The notes below the pieces were generated by a model. The model did not search any database. It saw nothing but the letters and a program-made list of their open reading frames with translations, and was not told the DNA's origin. A stretch of 64,000 nt of DNA from Blastococcus mobilis. Its GTDB lineage: Bacteria; Actinomycetota; Actinomycetes; Mycobacteriales; Geodermatophilaceae. The stretch spans positions 62,001-126,000 of the forward strand of contig NZ_FZNO01000013.1 in the NCBI RefSeq assembly GCF_900188025.1. Direction: 5' to 3'. Position numbers and translations under genes: made by a program. Below, piece by piece: positions 30,493-39,099 of the stretch; positions within the stretch are counted from its first letter, which is position 1, and each line of letters begins with the position of its first letter.

Positions 30493-30606
30493 GTCGGACA
30501 GTCTGCCCGAGGGGCCCCACGGGCGGGTGCGCGGTCCTAGGCTCCCGGCAGTGGGGTCCGCCCGCCCACCCCTGTCCCTCGCCTGCCGACCGCCGGAGGT
30601 ACGCAC

Positions 30607-31167
30607 ATGACCGAGCGCGAACCCGTCCGACCCGGCACGCCCCCGGGCCCGCCCCAGGGCGCGACCGCCTACCCCGCGTCCACGGAGTCCTCCGCCGGTC
30701 ACACGGCGCCGCGGTACTCCGGCCGCCCGGTGGCGTTCCGCGGCCCGGAGAGCCTGGGTGGCCTGCTGCTGATCCTCGCCGGGGTCGCGGGCGGGATCAG
30801 CCTGCTGCTGGACTGGCTGGCCGACGCCGAGACGACCGGCCTGGACCTCGTGCAGGACGGGCTGGCCGACGTCGGGGGCGCCTTCTCCAACGGGCTCTGG
30901 CAGCCACTGGCGATCGTCCTGGGCGGCGGTGTCCTGTTCGTGCTGGGGCTGCTCATGTGGCTGCCGATGCGCACTCATCGCTTCTTCGGCGTCCTGGCCC
31001 TGGTGGTGAGCCTTGCCGCGACGGCGGGCGTGCTGGTCCCGCTCATCGACGAGGGCTGGAACCTCGACGTCTTCGGGCCCGGGTTCTGGTGCGGGATCGC
31101 CGTCGCCGCCCTCGGCCTGCTCGGCAGCCTCAAGGCGCTGCTCACCGGCCCGAAGTACGCCGGTTAG
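30607..31167 (+). CDS. hypothetical four-helix membrane protein
   Basis: Not recognised. 186 residues: a ~45-residue Pro/Gly/Ser-rich cytoplasmic-type N-terminus, then about four hydrophobic segments ([77 protein letters not shown]). CGGAGG stands about 6 bases before ATG 30607. It is divergent from folD and converges on the pentapeptide-repeat gene; the two stop codons overlap in the tetranucleotide TTAG. Confidence 0.85.
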   Translation: MTEREPVRPGTPPGPPQGATAYPASTESSAGHTAPRYSGRPVAFRGPESLGGLLLILAGVAGGISLLLDWLADAETTGLDLVQDGLADVGGAFSNGLWQPLAIVLGGGVLFVLGLLMWLPMRTHRFFGVLALVVSLAATAGVLVPLIDEGWNLDVFGPGFWCGIAVAALGLLGSLKALLTGPKYAG

Positions 31168-31820
31168 CCCGCCACGAGAGCGCCGTGGGCGCGCGCGAAC
31201 CGCACGGCGTGCACGAGGTCCAGCCGGACCCCGGTGACGTCGAAGGCCCGCCAGTTGACCTCCTCCATCGACGCGCCGCGCAGGTCGGCGCCGCGGAGCT
31301 TGGTCGACTGCAGCCGCGCCCGGTCCAGGTCGGCACCGGTGAGGTCGCACTCCCGCAGGTCGGCGTCGGTGAAGTCGGCCTCCCGGAACCGCTGACCGGA
31401 GAGATCGAGTCCCGAGAGGTCCGCACCACGCAGCGACGCGTAGCTCCAGTCGCACTCGGTCGAGGTCATCGGCCGCAGCTGCGCGCCGGGGAACTGCGAG
31501 CCGGTGAGCTTGCAGCCCTCCCAGGTCGCGCCGAAGAGCCTCGCCCGGTCGAACCGGCACGAGAGGAACGCCGTCCCCAGGTGCCGCGACCCGCCCATCC
31601 GCACCCCCGTGAGGACGCACTGGTCGAACACGCAGCGCCGGGTGACCAGCTCCTCCAGCCCGGCGTCGTCGAACCGGCAGAGGGTGAAGGTGACCCCGTC
31701 CAGCTCCGCGCCCCACCAGTCGACCCGGGCGAAGTCCTCGCCCTCGACCTCCGCACCCGCCTCGGGCGGCCCGACGTGCGGCCGTGGCCCCGTCCCGGTC
31801 GGCCCCGTCCGGAGGCTCAA
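31164..31820 (-). CDS. pentapeptide repeat protein
   Basis: About 218 residues built of A(D/N)LxG-type five-residue repeats forming a right-handed beta helix. The clearest run is in the C-terminal half ([47 protein letters not shown]). Some pentapeptide proteins mimic DNA and protect gyrase, but no function follows from the fold alone. The frame has no ATG or GTG near the upstream gene; TTG 31820 overlaps the purH TGA (TTGA), so I infer a coupled TTG start. Confidence 0.82.
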   Translation of the reverse strand: MSLRTGPTGTGPRPHVGPPEAGAEVEGEDFARVDWWGAELDGVTFTLCRFDDAGLEELVTRRCVFDQCVLTGVRMGGSRHLGTAFLSCRFDRARLFGATWEGCKLTGSQFPGAQLRPMTSTECDWSYASLRGADLSGLDLSGQRFREADFTDADLRECDLTGADLDRARLQSTKLRGADLRGASMEEVNWRAFDVTGVRLDLVHAVRFARAHGALVAG

Positions 31821-33367
31821 TGGGCGAAGTGACGGGTGCCGGTGAGGTACAGCGGCACACCGGCCGCGGCCGCGGCGGCGACGACCTCCTCGTCCCGGAC
31901 GGAGCCACCCGGCTGGACGACGGCGCGCACCCCGCCGTCCAGGAGGACCTGCAGCCCATCGGCGAACGGGAAGAAGGCATCGGAGGCCGCGACCGATCCC
32001 GCCGCCCGCTCCCCCGCACGCGTCACGGCCAGCCGGGCGGAGTCCACCCGGTTGACCTGCCCCATGCCGACGCCGACGGTCGCCCGGTCGTGCGCGAGCA
32101 GGATCGCGTTGCTCTTGACCGCGCGGACCGCTCGCCAGGCGAAGACCAGGTCGTCCAGGCCGGCGGCGTCCAGCGGCTCGCCGGTCGCGAGCGTCCAGGT
32201 CGTGGGGTCGTCCCCCGGGGCGTCGAGCCGGTCCTTGACCTGCAGCAGCAGGCCGCCGCTGATCGGCCGCATCTCGGTGCCGGGCGCCGGCAGGTGCGGC
32301 AGCCGGAGCAGCCGGATGTTCTTCTTGCCGGTCAGCACCCGCACCGCGTCGTCGGTGAACGACGGCGCGACGACCACCTCGGTGAACACCTCCGCGACCT
32401 GCTCGGCCATCGTCAGGTCGATCTCCCGGTTGGCCGCGATCACGCCGCCGAAGGCCGAGAGGGGGTCGCAGGCGTGGGCCTTGCGGTGCGCCGAGGCGAT
32501 GTCGGTGCCGACGGCGATGCCGCACGGGTTGGCGTGCTTGATGATGGCGACGCAGGGATCGTCGTGGTCGTGCGCGGCCCGCCAGGCGGCGTCGGTGTCG
32601 ACGTAGTTGTTGTAGGACATCTCCTTGCCGTGCAGCTGCTCGGCGTGCGCCAGGCCGGGCTGCCAGCTGCGGTAGAGCGCGGCGCTCTGGTGCGGGTTCT
32701 CGCCGTAGCGCAGGACGTCGGCGCGCTCCCAGCTCGCGCCGACCCAGGCGGGGAAGCCGCTCTCGTCGTCCGGCGCCAGGACGTTGCCCATCCACGAGGC
32801 GACGGCGATGTCGTAGCCCGCGGTGTGCCGGAACGCGGCGGCGGCCAGGGTCCGCCGCTCGGCCAGGGTGAAGCCGCCCGCGGCCACCGCGGCCAGGACG
32901 TCGCCGTAGCGGGCGGGGTCGACGACGACGGCGACCGACGGGTGGTTCTTGGCCGCGGCCCGCACCATGGCCGGCCCACCGATGTCGATCTGCTCGACGC
33001 ACTCGTCCGGCGTCGCGCCCGAGGTCACCGTCTCGGTGAACGGGTACAGGTTCACCACGACCAGGTCGAACGGGGTGACGCCCAGATCGTCGAGCTGCGC
33101 CACGTGCTCGGGCTTGCGCCGGTCGGCCAGGATTCCCGCGTGGACGGCGGGGTGCAGCGTCTTGACCCGCCCGTCCAGGCACTCCGGGAAGCCGGTGACC
33201 TGCTCGACCGGCGTGACCGGGATGCCGGCGTCGGCGATGCGGCGGGCGGTCGCACCGGTGCTCACCAGCTCCACTCCGGCGGCGGCCAGGCCGGCGGCCA
33301 GCTCCTCCACGCCGGTCTTGTCGTAGACCCCCAGCAGGGCGCGGCGAATCGGGGTGCGGTCACTCAT
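31817..33367 (-). CDS. purH: AICAR transformylase / IMP cyclohydrolase
   Basis: Bifunctional enzyme for the last two steps of IMP synthesis, 516 residues. The N-terminal cyclohydrolase region shows [40 protein letters not shown] and NLYPF. The transformylase half shows [26 protein letters not shown] (catalytic Lys-His), [14 protein letters not shown] and the end stretch [22 protein letters not shown] 33367 shares a base with the purN stop (TGATG). Confidence 0.97.
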   Translation of the reverse strand: MSDRTPIRRALLGVYDKTGVEELAAGLAAAGVELVSTGATARRIADAGIPVTPVEQVTGFPECLDGRVKTLHPAVHAGILADRRKPEHVAQLDDLGVTPFDLVVVNLYPFTETVTSGATPDECVEQIDIGGPAMVRAAAKNHPSVAVVVDPARYGDVLAAVAAGGFTLAERRTLAAAAFRHTAGYDIAVASWMGNVLAPDDESGFPAWVGASWERADVLRYGENPHQSAALYRSWQPGLAHAEQLHGKEMSYNNYVDTDAAWRAAHDHDDPCVAIIKHANPCGIAVGTDIASAHRKAHACDPLSAFGGVIAANREIDLTMAEQVAEVFTEVVVAPSFTDDAVRVLTGKKNIRLLRLPHLPAPGTEMRPISGGLLLQVKDRLDAPGDDPTTWTLATGEPLDAAGLDDLVFAWRAVRAVKSNAILLAHDRATVGVGMGQVNRVDSARLAVTRAGERAAGSVAASDAFFPFADGLQVLLDGGVRAVVQPGGSVRDEEVVAAAAAAGVPLYLTGTRHFAH

Positions 33368-33990
33368 CAGGGGTTCTTCCTCGTCGCTTGCCGTGACATC
33401 GAACCGGGCGCGCTGAGGCGCGCCACCGTCTCCACCAGGAGCTCGCGCTCCACTTCCTTGATCCGCTCGTGCAGGCGCGTCTCGTCGTCGTCGGGCCGGA
33501 CGGCGACCTCACGCTGGGCGATGATCGGGCCGGTGTCGAGGCCGGCATCGATCAGGTGCACCGTCGCGCCGGTCACCGTCGCTCCCGCCGCCAACGCATC
33601 ACGGACCGCGTGTGCGCCGGGAAAGGCCGGCAGCAGGGCCGGGTGGGTGTTCACCAGCCGTCCGCCGAAGGCCGCCAGGACCGCGGGGCCGACCAGCTTC
33701 ATGAAGCCGGCGGACACGACGAGATCCGGCTCGTACCCGGCGAGGGCCTCGGCCAGCGCGCGGTCCCAGGCGGACCGGTCGGGGTGGTCGGCGAGGGCGC
33801 AGGTGAAGGTCGGAATGCCCCGGCGGCGGGCGTGCTCCAGGCCGTCGGCGGTCCGGTCGCTGCCGACGACGACCACCTCGGCCGGGTAGCCGGGGTCCTC
33901 CGTCGCGGCGAGCAGCGCCGCGCACAGCGAGCCGGTCCCCGACAGCAGCACGGCGACCCGGGCCCGCGGGGTGAGGACGGGTGCGGGCAC
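33367..33990 (-). CDS. purN: phosphoribosylglycinamide formyltransferase
   Basis: Third step of purine synthesis, using 10-formyl-THF from FolD. 207 residues with [16 protein letters not shown] (phosphate loop), [20 protein letters not shown], and the catalytic [12 protein letters not shown], followed by [13 protein letters not shown] with the conserved Asp. GTG 33990 start. It is coupled to purH by a one-base overlap. Confidence 0.96.
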   Translation of the reverse strand: MPAPVLTPRARVAVLLSGTGSLCAALLAATEDPGYPAEVVVVGSDRTADGLEHARRRGIPTFTCALADHPDRSAWDRALAEALAGYEPDLVVSAGFMKLVGPAVLAAFGGRLVNTHPALLPAFPGAHAVRDALAAGATVTGATVHLIDAGLDTGPIIAQREVAVRPDDDETRLHERIKEVERELLVETVARLSAPGSMSRQATRKNP

Positions 33991-34033
33991 GTCTCCGACC
34001 CTATAAGGACCCCCTGAAGGCCCCCGTCCCCCC

Positions 34034-34093
34034 GGCCCCCTCGCAGGGGCCCGCAGCGAGCCTGCGAGCTGTGGGGGGCGAGGGGGTCCTCTT
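34034..34093 (+). repeat. GAGCNTGCGA-loop hairpin element, copy 7
   Basis: Arms GGCCCCCTCGC and GCGAGGGGGTCC. The inner stem is CCCGCAGC with GCTGTGGG, an A-T pair replacing the C-G of other copies. Loop GAGCCTGCGA, tail GTCCTCTTTC. It abuts the stop codon of the PerM-like gene (minus strand reads TGAAAGAGGACC). A left fragment of a reverse copy (AAGGACCCCCTGAAGG) stands at 34005-34020. Confidence 0.9.
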
Positions 34094-35269
34094 TCAGCCG
34101 AGGGCGCGCCAGCGGCTGACGGCCGCGGCCACGGCTGCGGCGATCCCGCTCTGGAGCGCGATCGCGACCCCGGTGGCCAGCGGCGGGGCGCCCACCTGGG
34201 CCATGGCGCCGTCGCCGAGCGAGCCCCCGGCCAGCCACACCAGCACGCCGCCGGCGACGCCGAGGAGCACCCCGGTGCCGATGCCGGCGAGACCCGCGGT
34301 CAGCGAGCCGCCGTCGGCGTCCCCGAACCAGCGACCCACCGTCATCCCGGCGACCAGCCCGGCAAGGACCGGGATCACCTGTGAGACGAATGCGATCAGG
34401 GGCACCGCCTGCGTGTCCGGCAGCGCCGCCAGCAGCGGCAGCGCCGGGACCGCGTCGAGGGTGACCCCGTGCACCGAGACCAGCGTTCCCGAGCCGACGT
34501 GGAATCCGGGGCCGGCGGCCAGCCCGAGCACCGCGGCGGCCGCGTTGGGCAACAGGAGCAGGGCCAGCCCCGCGAGGCCGACCGCACCGGCGCCCGCGCC
34601 GCCCAGGGACCCGGACAGCGCGGCGTAGCCGCGGGCGTCGGCGACCACGGCGACCGCCACGACCGCGGTGCACAGCCCCAGAGCGGTCAGCAGCCCGGCC
34701 AGCACGCCACGCAGCACGGCGCGGGCGGGGCCGCGGTCGAGCGCGTCGTCGAACAGGCCGGACTCGCGGCCCACTCCCCAGCAGCCGGCGACCGTGGCCA
34801 GGACCGCGGCGCCGACCGTTGTCCGGAGCAGTCCGACGCGGGCCTCTGGGGCGTCGAGCAGGAGCGCCAGCAGCACCGTGACGAGAACGTGGACTCCGGC
34901 GACGACGCCGGAGATGCGTATCGCGTCCGCGCGGGCGACCGGCGTGCGGAGCCGGACGATCCCACGACCTGCCTGGGCCAGCCCCCAGCAGAGACCGAGG
35001 GTGAGCAGCAGCGGGGCGAGCACGAGGGGGCCCGAGGCGATCCGCAGCTCGCCGCCTTGGGCGAGCAGCCACAGGCGCCCGGCCAGCACCACCGAGTCCC
35101 CGACGGAACGACCGCCGACCGGGTCGAGCGTCTGGACGACGACGAGCGCGAGAGCCAGACCGGCCAGGCCGACCGCGCTGACCGCCACGGAGGCAGCCCC
35201 GGCGAGACCGACGAGCGGGAGTGCGCCCGCGCGGGTCCGCCCGGGCAATCGGGCGAGCAGGGAGACCAC
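34094..35269 (-). CDS. PerM-like multi-spanning membrane protein (DUF6350)
   Basis: About 391 residues with roughly ten hydrophobic helices and almost no soluble domain. Its place upstream of purN and near sucCD matches Rv0955 (PerM) of M. tuberculosis, an integral membrane protein linked to cell division through FtsB. The identification here is by position and overall character rather than a motif. GTG 35269 is the first start in frame with no stop before it for a long way, so the start is moderately certain. Confidence 0.8.
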   Translation of the reverse strand: MVSLLARLPGRTRAGALPLVGLAGAASVAVSAVGLAGLALALVVVQTLDPVGGRSVGDSVVLAGRLWLLAQGGELRIASGPLVLAPLLLTLGLCWGLAQAGRGIVRLRTPVARADAIRISGVVAGVHVLVTVLLALLLDAPEARVGLLRTTVGAAVLATVAGCWGVGRESGLFDDALDRGPARAVLRGVLAGLLTALGLCTAVVAVAVVADARGYAALSGSLGGAGAGAVGLAGLALLLLPNAAAAVLGLAAGPGFHVGSGTLVSVHGVTLDAVPALPLLAALPDTQAVPLIAFVSQVIPVLAGLVAGMTVGRWFGDADGGSLTAGLAGIGTGVLLGVAGGVLVWLAGGSLGDGAMAQVGAPPLATGVAIALQSGIAAAVAAAVSRWRALG

Positions 35270-35354
35270 CCCCCCACTGTCGCAAGAGCGCCCCGCCGGG
35301 CGCGGCCGCACGCGCCGGGGCCGCCCGGGATATCCGCCGTCCGCGGGCGGTCGG

Positions 35355-36512
35355 TCAGGCGGTCGACCGCTCGCCGGAACCCGGCGTGCTCGACCCCTCA
35401 CCCGATGCGGTCGAGCCACCCGACGGCGGCACGGTTCCGGGCCCGAGAGGCGGCGGGGAGTGCTGTTGCTGCTGTTGTGACGGCTGGCCGTGCGGCTGCG
35501 CCGGGGGCCCGTATCCGCCCGGCCCGTACGGACCAGACCCGTACGCACCCGGCCCGTAGGCACCCGACCCGTAGGCACCCGACCCGTGGGCACCCGACCC
35601 GTGGGCACCCCATGGGTGGCCGCCCTGCCCGTAGGACTGCTGGGGATACCCCTGATGCTGGCCGGAGGCAGTGGCCGGCTGAGCAGCCCCGTGCGCGGCA
35701 TCGGCCGGTCCACCAGGCGGCGCCGGCCGGTGGTGCAACTCCGGCACCAGTGCGAGCCCGGCGAACGCCAGGATCGTGGTCGCCGTCAGAAAACCCAGCA
35801 GCGCCCAGACGGAGAAATCACCGTCGAAGCTCTCGATCCAGGCGAGCAGGGTGAGCAGCCAGGCGAGCGCCGCCAGACCGACGGTGACCCACGAGTGCGG
35901 GAAGCCGAGCTTCAGGTCGACGAAGGCCGGAAGGACCGCCCACGTCGTGGCCAGGAAGAACAGCACGAATGCCGACGTCACGGTCCCCGAGTCGAAACCG
36001 CTGAGGCTGAACCCGAAGAAGTCGTCCCCGAAGGTGAACCAGGGGAAGAACGCCAGGAGGAAGAAGAGCAATGTGCCGACGGCGATGACGTAGTCGGCGA
36101 GCCTCAGCCGCGTGAGGTCGACGGAGACCTCGGGGCGGGGACGCTGCCCGTACCGGCCCTGGCCGGGCGGGCCGTAACCGGGCTGGTACCCCGGCGGAGG
36201 GCCGTACCCGAGCGGAGCGCCGTACCCGGGCGGAGGGCCGTACCCGGGCGGAGGGCCGTACCCCGGCGGAGGGCCGTACCCCGGCGGAGGGCCGTACCCG
36301 GGCGGAGGGCCGTATCCGGGCGGAGGGCCGTACCCCGGGGCCGGGTGCTGGCCATGGGCGGGCGGCGAGCCGTGTCCCGGGGGCGGCGCGTACCCCGGCG
36401 GGGGCTGCTGCCCGGGCTGCCCGTACCCCGACGGCGGACCCTCCGGAGGCTGCTGATGCCCGTGCTCCGGCTGCCGGCCCGGAGGCGGCTCGGGAGGCTG
36501 GCTGGCCGTCAT
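35355..36512 (-). CDS. proline/glycine-rich DUF5336-like membrane protein
   Basis: About 385 residues. Residues 1-130 are low complexity with YGPPPG repeated six times in a row plus variants. The middle holds four hydrophobic helices (VIAVGTLLFFLLAFFPWFTF, AFVLFFLATTWAVLPAF, WVTVGLAALAWLLTLLAW, ALLGFLTATTILAFAGLALV). The C-terminus is again Gly/Tyr/Gln-rich (GAYGSGAYGPGAYG). Position and layout match Rv0954 (34-kDa antigen family), reported as associated with the mycobacterial divisome. AAGGAGAG lies 7 bases before ATG 36512. It probably works with the PerM-like protein next door. Confidence 0.82.
   Translation of the reverse strand: MTASQPPEPPPGRQPEHGHQQPPEGPPSGYGQPGQQPPPGYAPPPGHGSPPAHGQHPAPGYGPPPGYGPPPGYGPPPGYGPPPGYGPPPGYGPPPGYGAPLGYGPPPGYQPGYGPPGQGRYGQRPRPEVSVDLTRLRLADYVIAVGTLLFFLLAFFPWFTFGDDFFGFSLSGFDSGTVTSAFVLFFLATTWAVLPAFVDLKLGFPHSWVTVGLAALAWLLTLLAWIESFDGDFSVWALLGFLTATTILAFAGLALVPELHHRPAPPGGPADAAHGAAQPATASGQHQGYPQQSYGQGGHPWGAHGSGAHGSGAYGSGAYGPGAYGSGPYGPGGYGPPAQPHGQPSQQQQQHSPPPLGPGTVPPSGGSTASGEGSSTPGSGERSTA
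36189..36337 (-). repeat. 18-bp coding repeats encoding YGPPPG
   Basis: Eight units of 18 bases (CCGTACCCGGGCGGAGGG type) inside the DUF5336-like gene, reading YGPPPG with two variant units. Such tracts change length easily by slippage. Confidence 0.9.
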
Positions 36513-36686
36513 CGCAGGGCTCTCCTTGCAGAGCGTCGGGGTGTGCCAGCCGATCGTCATCGCCCGGAGCACCCCGCCGCAACCGCGACAGGCGCCTCGT
36601 CGCCGGTCCGTGATGATCGGTCGGAGTGCGGAGACACCGCTGCCCGGCGACCTCACAGGAGATCACCGGGCAGCGGGGTGAAGGTG

Positions 36687-36789
36687 CTGGCCCCCTCCGG
36701 GGCGGCCCGCCCAGAGGCTCGCCGCGAGCGTGCGAGCGGTGAGGAGGGCGGGGTCCTTCTACGAGGGGTGGCGAGGAGGGGGCCTTCGT
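36687..36789 (+). repeat. GAGCNTGCGA-loop hairpin element, copy 8 (nested)
   Basis: Two stems are nested. Outer arms GGCCCCCTCC (36689) and GGAGGGGGCC (36775) enclose a complete inner element with arms GGCCCGCCC and GGGCGGGGTCC, inner stem CTCGCCGC with GCGGTGAG, and loop GAGCGTGCGA. It abuts the sucD stop codon and looks like one element inserted in, or grown around, another. Confidence 0.82.
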
Positions 36790-37668
36790 TCAGCTGCTGA
36801 CGATCTCCCGCATGAGGCGCGCGGTCTCCGACGGGGTCTTGCCCACCCGCACGCCGGCGGCCTCGAGGGCCTCCTGCTTGGCCTGCGCGGTGCCCGCGGA
36901 GCCGGAGACGATCGCGCCGGCGTGGCCCATCGTCTTGCCCTCGGGCGCGGTGAAGCCGGCGACGTAGCCGACGACGGGCTTGGTGACGTTGGCCTTGATG
37001 AAGTCGGCGGCCCGCTCCTCGGCGTCGCCACCGATCTCACCGATCATCACGATGGCCTCGGTCTCCGGGTCGTTCTGGAAGGCCTGGAGGCAGTCGATGT
37101 GCGTGGTGCCGATGACCGGGTCCCCACCGATGCCGACGGCGGTGGAGAAACCGATGTCCCGGAGCTCGTACATCATCTGGTAGGTCAGGGTGCCGGACTT
37201 GCTGACCAGCCCGATCTTCCCGGCCTGGGTGATGTTGGCCGGGATGATGCCCGCGTTGGAGCGCCCGGGGCTGATGAGGCCAGGGCAGTTGGGGCCGATG
37301 ATCCGGGTCGAGCTGCCCTGGGCATGCGCCCAGAAGTAGGTCGAGTCGTGCACCGGAATGCCCTCGGTGATGACGACGGCGAGCCCGATCTGGGCGTCGA
37401 CGGCCTCGATGACGGCGGCCTTGGCGTACGGCGGCGGCACGAAGATGACGCTGACGTCGGCGCCGGTCTCCTTCATCGCCTCGGCGACGCCACCGAAGAC
37501 GGGGACGCTGGTGCCGTCGAAGTCGACGCTCTCACCGGCCTTGCGCGGGTTCACGCCGCCGACGATGGCGGTGCCGGAGGCGAGCATGCGCTGGGTGTGC
37601 TTGCGCCCCTCGGACCCGGTCATGCCCTGGACGATGACCTTGCTGTTCTCGTTGAGGAAGATCGACAT
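36790..37668 (-). CDS. sucD: succinyl-CoA ligase, alpha subunit
   Basis: CoA-binding subunit of the TCA-cycle succinyl-CoA synthetase, 292 residues. Visible marks: [19 protein letters not shown] (CoA site), [56 protein letters not shown] and the phosphorylated His in [13 protein letters not shown]. It follows sucC with an 88-base gap holding a hairpin element. Confidence 0.97.
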   Translation of the reverse strand: MSIFLNENSKVIVQGMTGSEGRKHTQRMLASGTAIVGGVNPRKAGESVDFDGTSVPVFGGVAEAMKETGADVSVIFVPPPYAKAAVIEAVDAQIGLAVVITEGIPVHDSTYFWAHAQGSSTRIIGPNCPGLISPGRSNAGIIPANITQAGKIGLVSKSGTLTYQMMYELRDIGFSTAVGIGGDPVIGTTHIDCLQAFQNDPETEAIVMIGEIGGDAEERAADFIKANVTKPVVGYVAGFTAPEGKTMGHAGAIVSGSAGTAQAKQEALEAAGVRVGKTPSETARLMREIVSS

Positions 37669-37690
37669 CTCTCTTGGTCCTGTCTCGGAA

Positions 37691-37755
37691 GAAGGACCCC
37701 GTCCTCCTCACCCCTCGCACGCTCGGGGGGAGCCTGTGGACGAGGCTGCGGGGCG
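37691..37755 (-). repeat. GAGCNTGCGA-loop hairpin element, copy 9
   Basis: Read on the minus strand: inner stem CTCCCCCC with GGGGTGAG (one mismatch), loop GAGCGTGCGA, outer arm GAGGACGGGGTCC, tail TTCTTCC. It starts right after the sucC stop and lies inside the sucC-sucD operon, so it is not a complete terminator here. Confidence 0.8.
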
Positions 37756-37756
37756 A

Positions 37757-38920
37757 TTAGGCGGCGGCGAGTTCGGCGGCCCGGCGTGCGGCGCCGTCCA
37801 TCGTGTCGACCACGGTCACCAGGGGGTGGTTGGCCTCGGCCAGGATCCGCCGGCCCTCCTCGACGTTGTTGCCGTCGAGCCGGACGACCAGCGGCTTGGT
37901 CGCCTCGTCGCCCAGGATCCCCAGGGCGCTGACGATGCCGTTCGCCACGGCGTCGCAGGCGGTGATCCCGCCGAAGACGTTGACGAAGACGCTCTTCACG
38001 GCCGGGTCGCCCAGGATGATGTGCAGCCCGTTGGCCATGACCTCGGCCGAGGCGCCACCGCCGATGTCGAGGAAGTTGGCCGGCTTGACGCCGCCGAACT
38101 CCTCACCGGCGTAGGCGACGACGTCCAGGGTGCTCATGACCAGGCCGGCACCGTTGCCGATGATCCCGACCTCGCCGTCGAGCTTCACGTAGTTGAGGTC
38201 CTTCTCCTTGGCCGCGGCCTCGAGCGGGTCGGCGGAGGCGGCGTCCTCGAGCGCGGCGTGCTCGGGCTGCCGGAAGGAGGCGTTCTCGTCGAGGGTCACC
38301 TTCGCGTCGAGCGCGAGCACGGTGCCGTCCGGGGCCTTGGCCAGCGGGTTGACCTCGACCAGGGTGGCGTCCTCCTTCGAGAAGACGTCCCACAGCTGGA
38401 CGGCGATCGCGATGACCTGGTCGCGCACCTCGCCGGGGAACCCGGCCGCGTCGACGATCTCGGCGGCCTTGGCCTCGTCGACACCCTTGCTCGCGTCGAC
38501 CGGGATGCGGGCCAGCGCCTCGGGCCGCTCGACCGCGAGCTGCTCGATGTCCATGCCGCCCTCCTTCGAGGCCATCGCCAGGAAGGTGCGGTTGGACCGG
38601 TCGAGCAGGTAGGAGAAGTAGTACTCCTCGGCGATGTCGCTGGCCTGGGCCACCATCACCTTCTGGGTGATGTGCCCCTTGATGTCCAGCCCCAGGATGT
38701 CCTGGGCGCGCGCCTTGGCCTCGTCGGCGTCGTCGGCGAGCTTGACGCCACCGGCCTTGCCGCGGCCGCCGGTCTTCACCTGCGCCTTGACGACGACGGG
38801 CGCGGCGATCTCGCGCGCGATCGCCTCCGCCTGCTCGGGGGTCTCGGCGACGCCACCCGGGAGCACGGGAACGCCGTGCGAGGCCAACAGATCACGGGCC
38901 TGGTACTCGAAAAGATCCAC
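37757..38920 (-). CDS. sucC: succinyl-CoA ligase, beta subunit
   Basis: ATP-grasp subunit of succinyl-CoA synthetase, 387 residues. N-terminal [40 protein letters not shown] (nucleotide-binding loop), LVEVNPLAK and [12 protein letters not shown] are conserved. GTG 38920 gives the usual start; upstream codons are not family-like. It pairs with sucD downstream. Confidence 0.97.
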   Translation of the reverse strand: MDLFEYQARDLLASHGVPVLPGGVAETPEQAEAIAREIAAPVVVKAQVKTGGRGKAGGVKLADDADEAKARAQDILGLDIKGHITQKVMVAQASDIAEEYYFSYLLDRSNRTFLAMASKEGGMDIEQLAVERPEALARIPVDASKGVDEAKAAEIVDAAGFPGEVRDQVIAIAVQLWDVFSKEDATLVEVNPLAKAPDGTVLALDAKVTLDENASFRQPEHAALEDAASADPLEAAAKEKDLNYVKLDGEVGIIGNGAGLVMSTLDVVAYAGEEFGGVKPANFLDIGGGASAEVMANGLHIILGDPAVKSVFVNVFGGITACDAVANGIVSALGILGDEATKPLVVRLDGNNVEEGRRILAEANHPLVTVVDTMDGAARRAAELAAA

Positions 38921-39017
38921 GAACAGGCACCGTAGCCCGCCCGTAACCACGTCGCCCCCTCGGGCGTTGAAGGGAACGGGAAGGCGTGGGGCGCATCACA
39001 CGGTGCGTCACCCTTTC

Positions 39018-39050
39018 GCAGCACTCCGGAGCCTCGTTCCGGAGTGCTGC
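39018..39050. other. perfect 13-bp hairpin in the divergent sucC/hydrolase region
   Basis: GCAGCACTCCGGA and TCCGGAGTGCTGC flank a 7-base loop. It lies 98 bases upstream of sucC and 50 bases upstream of the hydrolase start. There is no T-run on the plus strand, so it may be an mRNA leader structure or a regulator site rather than a terminator. Confidence 0.65.
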
Positions 39051-39099
39051 CACACGCCGGCCCCGCACGACCCCGATCACCGCCGACGAGGAGCCCCGC

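Noticed and set aside
36189-36337. Regular 18-bp repeats resembling a CRISPR-like array
   Set aside because: Units are contiguous without spacers, multiples of three, and encode YGPPPG in the DUF5336-like protein.
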